Shown: in pieces, positions 1 through 6,749 of the stretch
Position numbering within the stretch: position 1 is the stretch's first letter
How the letters are laid out: every line of letters begins with the position of its first letter
Source: an uncultured Oscillibacter sp.
GTDB lineage: Bacteria > Bacillota > Clostridia > Oscillospirales > Oscillospiraceae
Assembly: GCA_905236835.1 (NCBI GenBank)
Contig: CAJOQY010000131.1
Span: 1 to 9,272, forward strand
Direction: 5' to 3'
Length of the DNA stretch: 9,272 bases
Made by a program: the position numbers and the translations under genes
The notes under the pieces: generated by a model
Told to the model about the DNA's origin: nothing
Seen by the model: the letters and a program-made list of their open reading frames with translations, nothing else
Databases searched by the model: none

Positions 1-1
1 A

Positions 2-2068
2 AAAAGCCTAACAAATAGGAAAAAATTAAAATCCTACGCGGATTTGTCGCCGGGGGATCTGGTGGTCCACACGCGCCACGGAATCGGCAGATTTGTCGGC
101 ATGGAACGGATGCCGGTGGACGGCGTGATGAAAGATTATATCAAAATCAGTTACGCGGGCGGGGATATGTTATACGTCCCGGCGACGCAGTTGGATCAGG
201 TCGGAAAATATATCGGGACCGGCGGGGAAGAAGCGGGCGCGGCGAAGTTAAATAAACTCGGCGGCGCGGATTGGACGCGGCAGAAAAACCGGGCGAAAAA
301 AGCGGTGAAAGATTTGGCGAAGGGACTGACGAAATTATACGCCGAACGCCAGAGAATGCCCGGCCACGCGTTCGCGCCGGATTCCGTATGGCAGAGGGAA
401 TTTGAGGACGCGTTTCCGTATGAGGAGACGGAGGATCAGTTAAGAGCGGTTATAGAAATCAAACGGGATATGGAAACGCCGCGTCCCATGGATAGATTAT
501 TATGCGGCGACGTGGGATACGGCAAAACGGAAGTGGCGTTAAGGGCCGTGATGAAATGCGTATTGGACGGCAGACAGGCGGCCATACTGGTTCCGACAAC
601 GGTTTTGGCTCAGCAACATTACGCCACGGCAATGAGCAGATTTCAGGCGTTTCCGATTAAAATCGAGGTTTTATCAAGATTCACGCCGCCGAAAGAGGTG
701 AAAAGAATTTTGTCTCAAGCCGCGTCCGGACGCGTGGATTTGTTGATCGGCACGCATAAATTATTGCAAAAAAACGTGGAATTTAAAAAATTAGGCCTGC
801 TTGTGATTGACGAGGAACAAAGATTCGGCGTGACGCATAAAGAGAGATTAAAAGAACTCAGCCGTCAGATTGACGTTTTGACGCTTTCGGCGACGCCGAT
901 CCCAAGGACTTTAAATATGGCGTTGTCCGGACTGCGTGATATGAGTACGATAGACGAACCCCCGGCGGGCAGACAACCCGTGCAGACATATGTTATGGAG
1001 CATGACTGGGGCGTGATCGCCGACGCGTTAAGGCGCGAACTGGACCGGGGCGGTCAGGCGTATTACTTGCATAATCGCGTGGAGAGCATTGACAGCGCCG
1101 CCGCGCGTATCCGGAAATTATTAGGTCCGGATGTCCGGATTGCCGTTGGACACGGTAAAATGGACGCGAAAGAACTGGATCGCGTCATGCGCCTGATGAT
1201 GGACGGCGAAGCGGATATTCTGGTATGCACGACGATTATCGAGACGGGAATTGATATTCCCAATGTGAATACGCTGATTATTGAGGACGCGGATTATATG
1301 GGATTGGCGCAATTGCATCAGATCCGGGGCAGGATCGGCAGGAGCGCGCGCCGCGCTTACGCGTATTTGACATATCGCGCGGGGAAAATTTTACAGGAAA
1401 CGGCGTCCAAAAGATTATCGGCCATTCGGGAATATGTCGAATTCGGATCGGGATTTAAAATCGCCATGCGTGATCTGGAAATCCGGGGCGCGGGGAATTT
1501 ATTAGGCCCGGAACAGTCGGGTTATCTCATGAGCGTGGGTTATGATTTATATTTAAAATTACTCGAAGAAGCGGTATTGGAAGAACGCGGGGAAGAAAAA
1601 ACAATTGAATGCGCGGCGGATTTGACGGTCAACGCGAATATTCCGGAAGATTATATTGCATCGCCGGAACACCGGATGGATATTTACCGGCGTATCGCGG
1701 GCGTAAGATCGGATGATGACGCGTCGGATGTATTGGATGAATTGATCGACAGATACGGCGAACCGCCGCGGCCCGTGCTGGCGCTTCTGGATGTCGCTTT
1801 GTTGAGGGCCAACGCGGCGGAGGTCGGGATTTCGGATATATCGCAGAAAAGCGGCGTGATTCAGTTTATCATTACGGCGTTTCATCCGGAATCCATTGTG
1901 GCGTTGTGCGCGCTGGGGAAATATCATCGGAATTTGACGCTGTCAGGGGGGGAAAATCCGGTCCTGACGCTGAGATTATCCGGCAAGGAGGACGCGCTGG
2001 ACGCGGCGCGGGAACTGGTGGAGGATTTGAAACAGTCCGGAAAATTGGAATCAAATACGCGGGGTTAA
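2..2068 (+). CDS. mfd: Transcription-repair coupling factor Mfd, C-terminal 689 codons (5' truncated by window edge)
   Basis: Mfd is a DNA translocase that removes RNA polymerase stalled at lesions and recruits UvrA for nucleotide excision repair. The frame is open to the left edge and residues before the TTG at 44 (LKSYADL) already match the family, so 44 is not a start; about 40% of the usual ~1150 residues is missing upstream. Counting from codon 44: the RNA-polymerase-interacting CarD-like domain opens with GDLVVHTRHGIGRF (4-17); the linker KLGGADW is at 71-77; Walker A GDVGYGKTE at 155-163; the DEEQRFG box at 256-262; motif III SATPIPRTLNMALSG at 282-296; TTIIETGIDIP at 396-406; motif VI QIRGRIGRS at 426-434; and the TRG-like DLEIRGAGNLLG at 477-488. 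The C-terminal D7 domain follows and the gene ends on TAA with no internal break. All ATPase motifs look intact. An intrinsic terminator lies about 55 bases downstream. Confidence 0.97.
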   Translation, partial: KSLTNRKKLKSYADLSPGDLVVHTRHGIGRFVGMERMPVDGVMKDYIKISYAGGDMLYVPATQLDQVGKYIGTGGEEAGAAKLNKLGGADWTRQKNRAKKAVKDLAKGLTKLYAERQRMPGHAFAPDSVWQREFEDAFPYEETEDQLRAVIEIKRDMETPRPMDRLLCGDVGYGKTEVALRAVMKCVLDGRQAAILVPTTVLAQQHYATAMSRFQAFPIKIEVLSRFTPPKEVKRILSQAASGRVDLLIGTHKLLQKNVEFKKLGLLVIDEEQRFGVTHKERLKELSRQIDVLTLSATPIPRTLNMALSGLRDMSTIDEPPAGRQPVQTYVMEHDWGVIADALRRELDRGGQAYYLHNRVESIDSAAARIRKLLGPDVRIAVGHGKMDAKELDRVMRLMMDGEADILVCTTIIETGIDIPNVNTLIIEDADYMGLAQLHQIRGRIGRSARRAYAYLTYRAGKILQETASKRLSAIREYVEFGSGFKIAMRDLEIRGAGNLLGPEQSGYLMSVGYDLYLKLLEEAVLEERGEEKTIECAADLTVNANIPEDYIASPEHRMDIYRRIAGVRSDDDASDVLDELIDRYGEPPRPVLALLDVALLRANAAEVGISDISQKSGVIQFIITAFHPESIVALCALGKYHRNLTLSGGENPVLTLRLSGKEDALDAARELVEDLKQSGKLESNTRG

Positions 2069-2112
2069 AAAATATATGAAAAATATAAAAATATAAAAAA
2101 ATAAAAATATAA
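2069..2112. repeat. A/T-only low-complexity spacer after mfd
   Basis: This 44-base run is almost entirely A and T, built from loosely repeated AAAAATATA units (about five). It lies between the mfd stop codon and its terminator. Similar shorter runs occur at 4501-4526, 6714-6729 and 8449-8466. It has no coding potential. It may simply keep the transcript unstructured ahead of the terminator hairpin. Confidence 0.6.
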
Positions 2113-2121
2113 TCAGAAAAC

Positions 2122-2149
2122 AGAGGGGGAATATCCCCTCTTGTTTTTT
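2122..2149 (+). terminator. Intrinsic terminator of mfd
   Basis: A perfect 7-bp stem (AGAGGGG at 2122-2128 with CCCCTCT at 2135-2141) encloses a 6-base loop and is followed by TG and six T residues (2144-2149). This is a standard Rho-independent terminator. It separates mfd from the glutamine synthetase gene, whose predicted -35 box overlaps the T-run. Confidence 0.87.
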
Positions 2150-2169
2150 GTCGTGTCGGCTGTTAAAAT
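2141..2169 (+). promoter_or_regulatory. Predicted glnN promoter with extended -10
   Basis: TTGTTT (2141-2146) and TAAAAT (2164-2169) are separated by 17 bases, and a TG dinucleotide at 2161-2162 gives an extended -10 (TGTTAAAAT). The start of transcription would fall near 2176, leaving a leader of about 23 bases. The -35 match is only moderate and sits inside the upstream terminator's T-run. No canonical GlnR/TnrA operator (TGTNA-N7-TNACA) is present. Confidence 0.55.
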
Positions 2170-2198
2170 ATCGGAAGTCTGACAGGAGGGATGTTTTT

Positions 2199-4343
2199 AT
2201 GCGGAATACGCGCGAAACGCTTGATATGTATTTTAATATGTATAATCATGATCATAAGCCGGAATCGGAAAAATTGCCGGAATTGTTCGGCGGTCTGGTA
2301 TTTAACGAACAGACGATGAAAGAAAGATTGTCATCGGCGTCTTACAAAGCGTGGAAATCCTGCGTGACGAACGGGACGCCGCTTGGATTGGATACGGCCA
2401 ATGAAATCGCCGAGGCGATGAAACAGTGGGCCGTGGAGAAAGGCGCGACGCATTATACGCACTGGTTCCAGCCCATGACCGGCGTGACGGCGGAGAAACA
2501 TGAAAGTTTTATAAATCCGGTAGGCGGCGGGAAAATATTGATGGAATTTTCCGGGAATGAACTGGTCCGGGGCGAGCCGGACGCGTCGTCATTCCCGTCG
2601 GGCGGACTGCGGGCGACGTTTGAGGCGCGCGGATATACGGCATGGGATCCGACGGCGTTCGCGTTTATCAAAGAAGGCTCTTTGTGTATCCCGACGATTT
2701 TCTGTTCGTATTCCGGACACGCGCTGGACAAGAAAACGCCGTTATTAAGATCCATGGATGAGGTATCGCGGCAGGCGGTGCGGATATTGCGCTTGTTCGG
2801 GGATGAGAAAACGCGCCGGGTCATTACGCAGGTCGGCGCGGAGCAGGAATATTTTTTAATCGACAGGGATTTATATAATCAACGCGAGGATTTGAGATTG
2901 ACGGGCCGGACGCTGTTTGGCGCGAAACCGCCGCGCGGTCAGGAATTGGATGATCATTATTATGGGGCGATCCGTCCCCGCGTGGCGGAATATATGCGCG
3001 ATCTGGATGAATCTTTATGGGCCGTCGGGGTTTTATCGAAAACGAAACATAACGAAGTCGCGCCGTCACAGCATGAGATGGCGCCGATTTACACGGACGC
3101 CAACACGGCGTGCGATCAAAATCAGCTTGTCATGGAATTTATGCAGAAAGTCGCCGAGCGGCATAATTTAGTATGCTTATTGCATGAAAAGCCGTTCGCG
3201 GGCGTGAACGGGTCCGGCAAGCATAATAACTGGTCTTTGAGTACGGATACGGGAGAAAATTTATTCAAGCCCGGTTCGACGCCCGGCAAGAACGCGCGGT
3301 TTTTATTATTTCTGGCCGCTTTTTTAAAAGGCGTGGATGATTATCAGGATTTTTTGCGCGCGACTGTCGCGTTTCCGGGGAACGATCACAGATTGGGTGC
3401 GCAGGAAGCGCCTCCGGCTGTGTTATCCGTTTTTTTAGGCGACGAACTGGGCGGCGTCGTGGACGCGATTATTCATGAAAAAGATTTTAAACATACGGGG
3501 AATCGAGAATTAAAAATCGGCGTGGATGTACTGCCGACGATTCCGCAGGATACGACGGATCGCAATCGAACCAGCCCGATGGCGTTTACGGGCAATAAAT
3601 TCGAGTTCCGTATGCTTGGATCGTCGCAATCCGTATCGGGACCGAATATCGCGTTAAATACGATTATGGCGGAGGAATTGCGCCAATTCGCGGATGAGTT
3701 GGAAAGCGCGCCGGATTTCCAGAACGCGTTAAACGCGTTAATCAAGCGCGTATTCACGGAACATCAAAGGATTATATTCAACGGCAACGGATACGATGAC
3801 GCTTGGATTCAGGAGGCCGAACGCCGGGGCTTGTCTAATTTCGCGTCGGCGGCGGACGCCCTGCCCATGTATACCGCCGGGAAAAATATAGATCTATTCG
3901 TCCGCCATGGAATTTATACGAAAGAGGAAATCAACGCCCGCGCGGAGATTCATATTGAGAATTACACGGCTGTCTTGTCTATCGAGGCCGAAACGATGAT
4001 TGATATGATCCGGCATGAAATATTGCCGGCTGTGTCCGGATTCGCCGAGAAACTCTGCGTCCGGGCCGAGCGCAAAAAACAGATCGGATTGTCCCGTGAA
4101 TATGAGACCAAAACCGCGCGGGAAATCGCGCAATTGACGGATGATTTATTCAAATCCTGTGAAAAACTGGAACAGGATTTGAATAATCTCCCGGACGATC
4201 CGACGCGCGCCATGGTAGCCTGTCATGAGAATTTATTGCCGGATATGAAACGGGCGCGGGCATACGCGGATCGTCTGGAAGTTTTAACGGCGTCGGAGGA
4301 CTGGCCGTTCCCGGTTTATTCGAGATTGTTATTTTCTGTCTGA
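2199..4343 (+). CDS. glnN: Type III glutamine synthetase (GSIII)
   Basis: This 714-residue cytoplasmic enzyme makes glutamine from glutamate, ammonia and ATP. Its length matches GSIII (about 700-730) and not GSI (~450). The ATG at 2199 is chosen over an in-frame TTG at 2148 because AGGAGGG (2184-2190) lies 8 bases upstream and the TTG falls within the mfd terminator. Family landmarks, in this numbering, are the N-terminal FGGLVFNE (30-37), the metal-binding GAEQEYFLID (213-222), HNEVAPSQHEMAPIY (284-298), NGSGKHNNWS (337-346), NDHRLGAQEAPP (395-406) and DRNRTSPMAFTGNKFEFRM (454-472). The C-terminus DWPFPVYSRLLFSV also fits, so the gene is full length. GSIII enzymes are typically dodecamers and are common in Bacteroidota and ruminal or gut Clostridia. 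It appears to be transcribed alone, between the mfd terminator and the icd promoter. The next gene, icd, supplies 2-oxoglutarate for the same nitrogen pathway. Confidence 0.97.
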   Translation: MRNTRETLDMYFNMYNHDHKPESEKLPELFGGLVFNEQTMKERLSSASYKAWKSCVTNGTPLGLDTANEIAEAMKQWAVEKGATHYTHWFQPMTGVTAEKHESFINPVGGGKILMEFSGNELVRGEPDASSFPSGGLRATFEARGYTAWDPTAFAFIKEGSLCIPTIFCSYSGHALDKKTPLLRSMDEVSRQAVRILRLFGDEKTRRVITQVGAEQEYFLIDRDLYNQREDLRLTGRTLFGAKPPRGQELDDHYYGAIRPRVAEYMRDLDESLWAVGVLSKTKHNEVAPSQHEMAPIYTDANTACDQNQLVMEFMQKVAERHNLVCLLHEKPFAGVNGSGKHNNWSLSTDTGENLFKPGSTPGKNARFLLFLAAFLKGVDDYQDFLRATVAFPGNDHRLGAQEAPPAVLSVFLGDELGGVVDAIIHEKDFKHTGNRELKIGVDVLPTIPQDTTDRNRTSPMAFTGNKFEFRMLGSSQSVSGPNIALNTIMAEELRQFADELESAPDFQNALNALIKRVFTEHQRIIFNGNGYDDAWIQEAERRGLSNFASAADALPMYTAGKNIDLFVRHGIYTKEEINARAEIHIENYTAVLSIEAETMIDMIRHEILPAVSGFAEKLCVRAERKKQIGLSREYETKTAREIAQLTDDLFKSCEKLEQDLNNLPDDPTRAMVACHENLLPDMKRARAYADRLEVLTASEDWPFPVYSRLLFSV

Positions 4344-4401
4344 ATATTTCGCGCGTATGATTCCCCGGTCTAAATTTTTCGCGTATATTTGATTATTTTT
4401 T
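4343..4401 (+). terminator. Weak candidate terminator after glnN
   Basis: AATAT (4343-4347) and CGCG (4350-4353) can pair with CGCG (4380-4383) and ATATT (4385-4389) across a small 2x1 internal loop and a 26-base apical loop. A T-rich run (4390-4401) follows. The long loop and interrupted stem make this much less convincing than the mfd terminator, but no better terminator is seen between glnN and icd. Confidence 0.3.
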
Positions 4402-4419
4402 GTTATATTTATACAATTT

Positions 4420-4432
4420 TGATTGAAAATCA
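4420..4432. promoter_or_regulatory. Small palindrome upstream of the icd promoter
   Basis: TGATTGAAAATCA is a hyphenated palindrome with 5-base arms and a 3-base centre, about 21 bases upstream of the predicted -35 box. The position would suit an activator site. In such A/T-rich DNA a repeat this short can occur by chance. Confidence 0.25.
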
Positions 4433-4453
4433 GAAAATGATATTTATCCGGAC

Positions 4454-4481
4454 TTGAAATCCCGCCGCTTTGTGTTATGAT
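4454..4481 (+). promoter_or_regulatory. Predicted promoter of the icd operon
   Basis: TTGAAA (4454-4459) and TATGAT (4476-4481) are 16 bases apart, with TG at 4473-4474 giving an extended -10 (TGTTATGAT). Each hexamer matches the sigma-A consensus in five of six positions or nearly so. Transcription would begin near 4488, leaving a leader of about 58 A-rich bases before icd. This is the best promoter in the window and the only good one upstream of icd, the deacetylase, the acetyltransferase and pheS. Confidence 0.65.
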
Positions 4482-4485
4482 ATAT

Positions 4486-4500
4486 TTTCAAATCTTGAAA
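4486..4500. promoter_or_regulatory. Palindrome over the predicted icd transcription start
   Basis: TTTCAA-ATC-TTGAAA forms two perfect 6-base arms around a 3-base centre, covering the predicted +1 site. This is where a repressor dimer would block initiation. The regulator is not identifiable from sequence. Confidence 0.35.
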
Positions 4501-4545
4501 TAATAAAAATATAAAAAATATAAAAACGGCGGGAGGACGCGCGGC

Positions 4546-5784
4546 ATGGATGATAAAAAATATATAAAAATTAAAATGACAACGCCCCTTGTGGAAATGG
4601 ACGGGGACGAAATGACCCGTATACTCTGGGGCTGGATCAAAGAAAAATTGATTCTCCCGTTTGTGGATTTGAAAACGGAATATTATGATCTGGGCCTGTT
4701 GAACCGCAACGCGACGAAAGATCAGGTCACGATTGACGCCGCGAACGCGACAAAGCGTCTGGGCGTGGGCGTCAAATGCGCGACGATTACGCCCAATCGA
4801 CAGCGCATGGAGGAATTTCCGGAATTAACGGAGCAATGGAAATCGCCAAACGGTACGATCCGGGCGATTCTGGACGGCACGGCGTTTCGCGCGCCAATTG
4901 TCCTGCCGTTTATCCGCCCTGTCGTGAGTACATGGAAAGCGCCGATCACGGTGGCGCGTCACGCTTACGGGGATGTATACAAGGCGGTTGATCTGCGTAC
5001 AAGCGAACCCGGAACGGCGAAATTCGTTTTCCGCGGGGACAGCGGCGCGGAAAAAGTTTGCGATATTCACACGTCAGACGGCCCCGCCGTATGGCTGGCG
5101 CAGCATAACACGGAAAAAAGCATCCGGAATTTCGCGCGGAGCTGTTTCCAGTACGCGTTGGACACAAAACAGGATTTATGGTTTTCCTGCAAAGACACGA
5201 TTTCTAAAATATACGACAGCGCGTTTAAAGAAATCTTTCAGGATGAATATCAAACGCGTTATCAGGCGGAATTTGAACGCTTGGGATTAAAATATTTTTA
5301 TACGCTGATTGATGACGCGGTAGCCCGCGCGATTCGATCCGAAGGCGGATTTATCTGGGCGCTGAAAAATTATGACGGCGATGTCATGAGCGATATGATC
5401 GCCACGGCGTTCGGGTCTCTTGCCATGATGACTTCCGTATTGGTATCGCCCGACGGCGTATGCGAGTTTGAAGCGTCCCACGGGACTGTCACGAAGCATT
5501 ATTATCGCTATCGCGATGGCGAAAAGACATCGACAAATCCGATGGCGACGATTTTCGCGTGGTCCGGCGCGTTGCGCAAGCGCGGACAATTGGATAATCT
5601 GCCTGATTTGGCGGCGTTCGGGGATAAACTGGAATCCGCCTGTTTTCAGGTTCTGGAAAGCGGCGTCATGACGGGCGATTTGTCGCGCCTTGTCGAACCG
5701 GGATTTCCCGTCAAGATTGTCAACAGTGAGGAATTTCTGGACGCCGTGGCGGTCAAACTGCGGGAGTTATTGGAAAAAGCGTGA
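4546..5784 (+). CDS. icd: NADP-dependent isocitrate dehydrogenase, eukaryote-like (type II)
   Basis: The 412-residue enzyme oxidatively decarboxylates isocitrate to 2-oxoglutarate, making NADPH. It resembles cytosolic IDH1-type enzymes along its whole length and not the E. coli Icd subfamily. The ATG at 4546 has GGGAGG (4531-4536) 9 bases upstream; a second ATG at 4576 has no such site. Substrate-binding segments are KSPNGTIR (99-106) and ARHAYGD (137-143), whose Arg corresponds to human IDH1 R132. The catalytic lysine is in SCKDT (K216), and metal-binding aspartates are in LIDDAVA (D256) and YDGDVMSD (D279, D283). The NADP-binding loop HGTVTKH (312-318) and STNPMATIF (329-337) are present. 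Nothing essential is missing. The gene starts a run of closely spaced genes. In a fermentative anaerobe its likely job is to supply 2-oxoglutarate for glutamate, next to glnN. Confidence 0.96.
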   Translation: MDDKKYIKIKMTTPLVEMDGDEMTRILWGWIKEKLILPFVDLKTEYYDLGLLNRNATKDQVTIDAANATKRLGVGVKCATITPNRQRMEEFPELTEQWKSPNGTIRAILDGTAFRAPIVLPFIRPVVSTWKAPITVARHAYGDVYKAVDLRTSEPGTAKFVFRGDSGAEKVCDIHTSDGPAVWLAQHNTEKSIRNFARSCFQYALDTKQDLWFSCKDTISKIYDSAFKEIFQDEYQTRYQAEFERLGLKYFYTLIDDAVARAIRSEGGFIWALKNYDGDVMSDMIATAFGSLAMMTSVLVSPDGVCEFEASHGTVTKHYYRYRDGEKTSTNPMATIFAWSGALRKRGQLDNLPDLAAFGDKLESACFQVLESGVMTGDLSRLVEPGFPVKIVNSEEFLDAVAVKLRELLEKA

Positions 5785-5799
5785 TATTTTATTAATATT

Positions 5800-6720
5800 A
5801 TGTGGACAAGAGCGATTAAAATTGTTAAAAATATCAAATCAAAAGCGGCTGTGATTCTCAACGCGCCGCGCGAATACGACAGGCGAAACTATATCGGCAT
5901 GGGATTATTTATATTCTACGCGTTCTGTTTATTATTCGGCGTGAGATACGGCGACAGGGTTGTACGAAAATTAAATCTTGAGGCCAGACCCGCCAGACCG
6001 TTGGTCATTCTCATGTATCATAATATCGCCCCGGACGGGACGGAAAATCTCGCCGATGTGACTGTGACGGTCTCCAAACTCCGGGAGGATTTTGATTGCC
6101 TGCGGGAAAACGGTTATACGCCCGTATTGCCGTCTGAGTTATTAAACAATCCCGAGGATCTCCCGGAAAAGCCTGTTTTATTAACATTTGATGACGGTTA
6201 TACGACGAATTACACGCTGCTGTATCCGATCTTGCAAGAATATCAATATAAATGCGTCATCGCGCCGATTGTGGTTATGCCGGATTTGTGGTCCGGGACG
6301 TTCTGTTCATGGGATATGTATCGGGAAATGATTTCATCCGGGCTTGTGGAAGTCGGCTCGCATTCGTACCAGAGGCATAATCTGGAAATCGACGGCATGA
6401 CGTATCCGGAAGGACATCCGAACGGCGTACAGCGTCTGCCGGATGAACCGGACGAGGATTTTAATATCCGCGTATTGCAAGACATCGCGCTCAGCCACGA
6501 GAGAATTATACAGGAATTAAAAACCGATCCTGTCTTTTTCGCGTATCCGTTTGGGGCGACGGAACCGGACGCGCAAAAGCTGATTGATGATCTGTTTCCC
6601 GTGTCCGTCACCATACAGCCGGGAATCGCGGATTTATATCTTGGCACGGCGCGTATGCCTCGGAATAATATCGCCATTGATACGGATTTAAATCAATTAT
6701 TGGCGGAACTGGAAAAATAA
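5800..6720 (+). CDS. Membrane-anchored polysaccharide deacetylase (CE4/NodB family, PgaB-like motif spacing)
   Basis: This 306-residue protein belongs to the metal-dependent carbohydrate esterase 4 family, which removes N- or O-acetyl groups from cell-wall or exopolysaccharide sugars. A basic N-terminus (1-30) is followed by one hydrophobic segment (about 33-50, MGLFIFYAFCLLFGV), predicting a signal anchor with the enzyme outside the cell. The catalytic domain carries ILMYHNI (70-76), LTFDDGYTTNY (128-138) with the metal-binding Asp pair, GSHSYQRHN (186-194) and FAYPFG (247-252). The two histidines are five positions apart (H188, H193), as in PgaB/IcaB-like enzymes, not four as in the classical HSxxH motif. 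It is in the same frame as icd, 15 bases after its stop. ATG 5800 is the only plausible upstream start, but no Shine-Dalgarno sequence precedes it, so translation may depend on coupling from icd. The substrate cannot be read from sequence; peptidoglycan or a poly-N-acetylglucosamine-like polymer are candidates. Confidence 0.9.
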   Translation: MWTRAIKIVKNIKSKAAVILNAPREYDRRNYIGMGLFIFYAFCLLFGVRYGDRVVRKLNLEARPARPLVILMYHNIAPDGTENLADVTVTVSKLREDFDCLRENGYTPVLPSELLNNPEDLPEKPVLLTFDDGYTTNYTLLYPILQEYQYKCVIAPIVVMPDLWSGTFCSWDMYREMISSGLVEVGSHSYQRHNLEIDGMTYPEGHPNGVQRLPDEPDEDFNIRVLQDIALSHERIIQELKTDPVFFAYPFGATEPDAQKLIDDLFPVSVTIQPGIADLYLGTARMPRNNIAIDTDLNQLLAELEK

Positions 6721-6749
6721 TATAAAAATCACATGGAGGCGGATTTTTT

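Noticed and set aside
1559..1927. Minus-strand open frame of 122 codons within mfd, and similar long minus-strand frames across the window (for example 6243-6677).
   Set aside because: They are shadows of strongly conserved + strand genes, have no supporting ribosome binding site or recognisable family, and arise from the NCG codon bias.
1931..1948. TTGACGCTGTCAGGG occurs both here inside mfd and at 8524-8538 before pheT.
   Set aside because: In mfd it is ordinary coding sequence in frame, no further copies were seen, and the pheT copy includes a normal ribosome binding site. A chance repeat is the simplest explanation.
2161..2184. TGTTA ... TGACA upstream of glnN resembled a GlnR/TnrA operator.
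   Set aside because: The half-sites are 14 bases apart, while the known site needs 7. TGTTA ... ATACA at 4401-4415 also fails on spacing and on the half-site.
2148..2198. TTG start giving glutamine synthetase 17 extra residues.
   Set aside because: It lies in the T-run of the mfd terminator, has no ribosome binding site, and the extra residues do not resemble the GSIII N-terminus.
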